Positions 62,475-64,000 of a stretch of 64,000 nt of DNA are shown piece by piece (the stretch's first letter is position 1; each line of letters begins with the position of its first letter). A program made the translations under genes and the position numbers. Source of the stretch: Spirosoma sp. (GTDB lineage: Bacteria; Bacteroidota; Bacteroidia; Cytophagales; Spirosomataceae); assembly GCF_026391055.1 (NCBI RefSeq), contig NZ_JAPLET010000015.1, forward strand, positions 372,001 to 436,000, in the 5' to 3' direction. The notes beneath the pieces were generated by a model that made no database searches, was not told where the DNA came from, and saw only the letters and a program-made list of their open reading frames with translations.

Positions 62475-64000
62475 ATGAAAATAAGAGTATTAATTGCCTT
62501 GCTGGCAATGCTATATATAGTTCCAGAAACCGCTTGGGCACAGTCGCGTCGGGTGTTTGGTACGGTGCGCGATGCCGACAATAACCAGCCAATGGCAGGT
62601 GCCAGTGTGGTTATTAAAGGTCAGCAGATAGGCACCGTTGCCGATGCCGCCGGCCACTTTTCGCTGACGACCAGTCAACGAGGGGGTGTAACACTAAAAA
62701 TCTCGATGGTTGGCTACCAAAGCCGGACAGTTGCTGTGGCCGATGGGGATCAGGCTGTTTCGGTGGGTCTTCAAGTAGCCACGAATGCCTTGCAGGATGT
62801 GGTTGTGGCGGCATCGCGGGTGGAGGAGAGTTTGTTGCTTGCTCCCGTAACGGTTGAGAAAATGGACGCACGAGCCATTCGCGAAACGCCTTCGGCTACA
62901 TTTTACGAAGGCATCAACAACCTGAAAGGGGTCGATATGGTTACCAGTGGCCTGACCTATAAGCAGATTAACACGCGCGGTTTTGCCAGCACGGGAAACA
63001 GCCGGTTTCTTCAACTTATCGACGGAGTCGACAATCAACCGGCCGGGTTTGGCTTTTCGGTTGGAAATATGTTTGGGTTGAGCGATCTGGATGCCGAGAG
63101 CGTTGAGTTGGTTCCGGGGGCCGCTTCGGCTTTATATGGACCGGCTGCGTTCAACGGGGCACTGCTCATGACCAGCAAAAATCCGTTTACGTACCAGGGA
63201 TTGAGCGTACAGACAAAAGTTGGGGTAAACCACATCAACGATCCCAACACAGGGGCGGCTATTTTTCAGGATTACGGCCTGCGTTATGCCAAAGCCTTTA
63301 ATAACCGACTGGCAGTAAAACTGGTGGCGTCGTATATGAAAGGTCTCGACTGGTTTGCTACCGATTATACGGATGTTGATGCCACCACATCGCCCGAAAA
63401 ACGGGGGCTCAGTAACCCGGCTTACAACGGGCTGAATGTCTATGGCGACGAGGTGAACCGCACCATCACGGGCATTGGCAAAGTAGCCCGCACGGGTTAT
63501 CTGGAAAAAGATCTGACCGACTACAACGTCTACAGCCTGAAACTGAACGGGGCAGTTCATTATCGCATTACGCCTAAGCTGGAGGCTATTTACTCGTTCA
63601 ATTACGCGAAAGGAACGGCTAATTATACGGGCAGTAATCGATTTTCGGTAAACGGCTTTTCACTGCTTCAGCACCGGATTGAACTGCGGGGAGCCAATTT
63701 TATGGTGCGCGGCTACACGAACCAGGAAGATTCGCACGACTCGTACAACACGCGTTCGCTGGGCCAGCAGATTGGCCGGACGTGGGTGCGCGACCTCAAC
63801 GGAAATGTGGTGGCCCCGAACGTGGCAGACCAGACCTGGTTCGACCGTTATACGGCTGCCTATCAGGGGAAAATTCAGGGCGTAACAGGTAGCGACAATG
63901 CCAGTGCCCGTTCGTTTGCCGATCAGGGTCGTTTGCTGCCCGGTTCTGCCGAATATGAACAGCAAAAGGCGCGGCTCATCGGTATTCAGGGACTGGCTGG
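62475..64000 (+). CDS. TonB-dependent receptor with CarboxypepD-like N-terminal domain, N-terminal part
   Basis: The first 508 codons of an outer-membrane receptor that runs off the window. After the signal peptide (ending AWAQ) there is a CarboxypepD_reg-like domain (RRVFGTVRDADNNQPMAGAS), then the plug starting ALQDVVVAASRVEES. The INTRGFASTGNSRFLQLIDG and ESVELVPGAASALYGPAAFN segments are typical of the plug. The barrel begins around residue 210 (GLSVQTKVG). Such receptors import large ligands or siderophores across the outer membrane. No SusD gene is seen in the window, but one could follow. Confidence 0.9.
   Translation, partial: MKIRVLIALLAMLYIVPETAWAQSRRVFGTVRDADNNQPMAGASVVIKGQQIGTVADAAGHFSLTTSQRGGVTLKISMVGYQSRTVAVADGDQAVSVGLQVATNALQDVVVAASRVEESLLLAPVTVEKMDARAIRETPSATFYEGINNLKGVDMVTSGLTYKQINTRGFASTGNSRFLQLIDGVDNQPAGFGFSVGNMFGLSDLDAESVELVPGAASALYGPAAFNGALLMTSKNPFTYQGLSVQTKVGVNHINDPNTGAAIFQDYGLRYAKAFNNRLAVKLVASYMKGLDWFATDYTDVDATTSPEKRGLSNPAYNGLNVYGDEVNRTITGIGKVARTGYLEKDLTDYNVYSLKLNGAVHYRITPKLEAIYSFNYAKGTANYTGSNRFSVNGFSLLQHRIELRGANFMVRGYTNQEDSHDSYNTRSLGQQIGRTWVRDLNGNVVAPNVADQTWFDRYTAAYQGKIQGVTGSDNASARSFADQGRLLPGSAEYEQQKARLIGIQGLA

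Overview
The window comes from a Bacteroidota chromosome of the Cytophagales type; a Spirosoma-like organism is the best guess. The reasons are TonB-dependent receptors (one with an N-terminal CarboxypepD-like domain), Tat-exported Gfo/Idh/MocA, GMC and gluconate-dehydrogenase-subunit-3 proteins, a curlin-repeat protein, TAnnTTTG-type promoters (208-238, 54886-54917) and many long palindromic elements between genes. The species cannot be fixed from the sequence alone. No tRNA, rRNA, CRISPR array, transposase or integrase gene was seen.

Layout. 0-5.7 kb, minus strand: the start of rplM, then part of the division and cell-wall (dcw) cluster, transcribed ftsL-like, ftsI, murE, mraY. mraZ/rsmH are not next to it upstream and murD/ftsW/murG are not next to it downstream. 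5.7-16.7 kb: two secreted peptidases (M28 and S9 oligopeptidase B-like), a DUF3431 protein, a lipoprotein joining a haem-c motif to VCBS/FG-GAP repeats, a Tat-exported oxidoreductase, small lipoproteins, a CPBP protease and a membrane protein with the Coq4 metal motif. 17-28 kb: secreted carbohydrate functions (GH127 arabinofuranosidase, PHP-like protein translationally coupled to an alginate-lyase-family protein, a second Gfo/Idh/MocA protein, an aldo/keto reductase), signal peptidase I, and small proteins including a mini COX1-like membrane protein and a rhodanese. 28-39.4 kb, minus strand: alpha/beta hydrolase, 2-hydroxyacid dehydrogenase, lactate permease, a Tat-exported glycosidase-like protein, a FAD oxidoreductase, and a GMC oxidoreductase with its small subunit. 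These fit uptake and oxidation of sugars and hydroxy acids.

39.5-46.6 kb is the accessory region and the most interesting part. An SBD-like/HNH endonuclease gene is followed 9 nt later by a 1470-residue protein with an Mrr-like nuclease start and a STAND NTPase core, resembling the antiviral Avs proteins. Its gene is strikingly AT-rich. A Fic AMP-transferase gene follows, lying between a broken and an intact copy of a DUF2442 gene and preceded by four ATGTACA motifs. I read this as a defence island with a toxin-like Fic cassette.

46.7-54.7 kb: cysteine desulfurase, S8 protease lipoprotein, curlin-repeat protein, polysaccharide deacetylase lipoprotein, a cytoplasmic THI5/NMT1-like protein and moaA. 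54.9-64 kb, plus strand: a probable envelope operon of a small membrane protein, a beta-barrel, a FecA-like TonB receptor, a second barrel, a vanadium-haloperoxidase/PAP2-type protein and an AhpD/CMD-like protein, followed by a second TonB-dependent receptor cut by the window edge.
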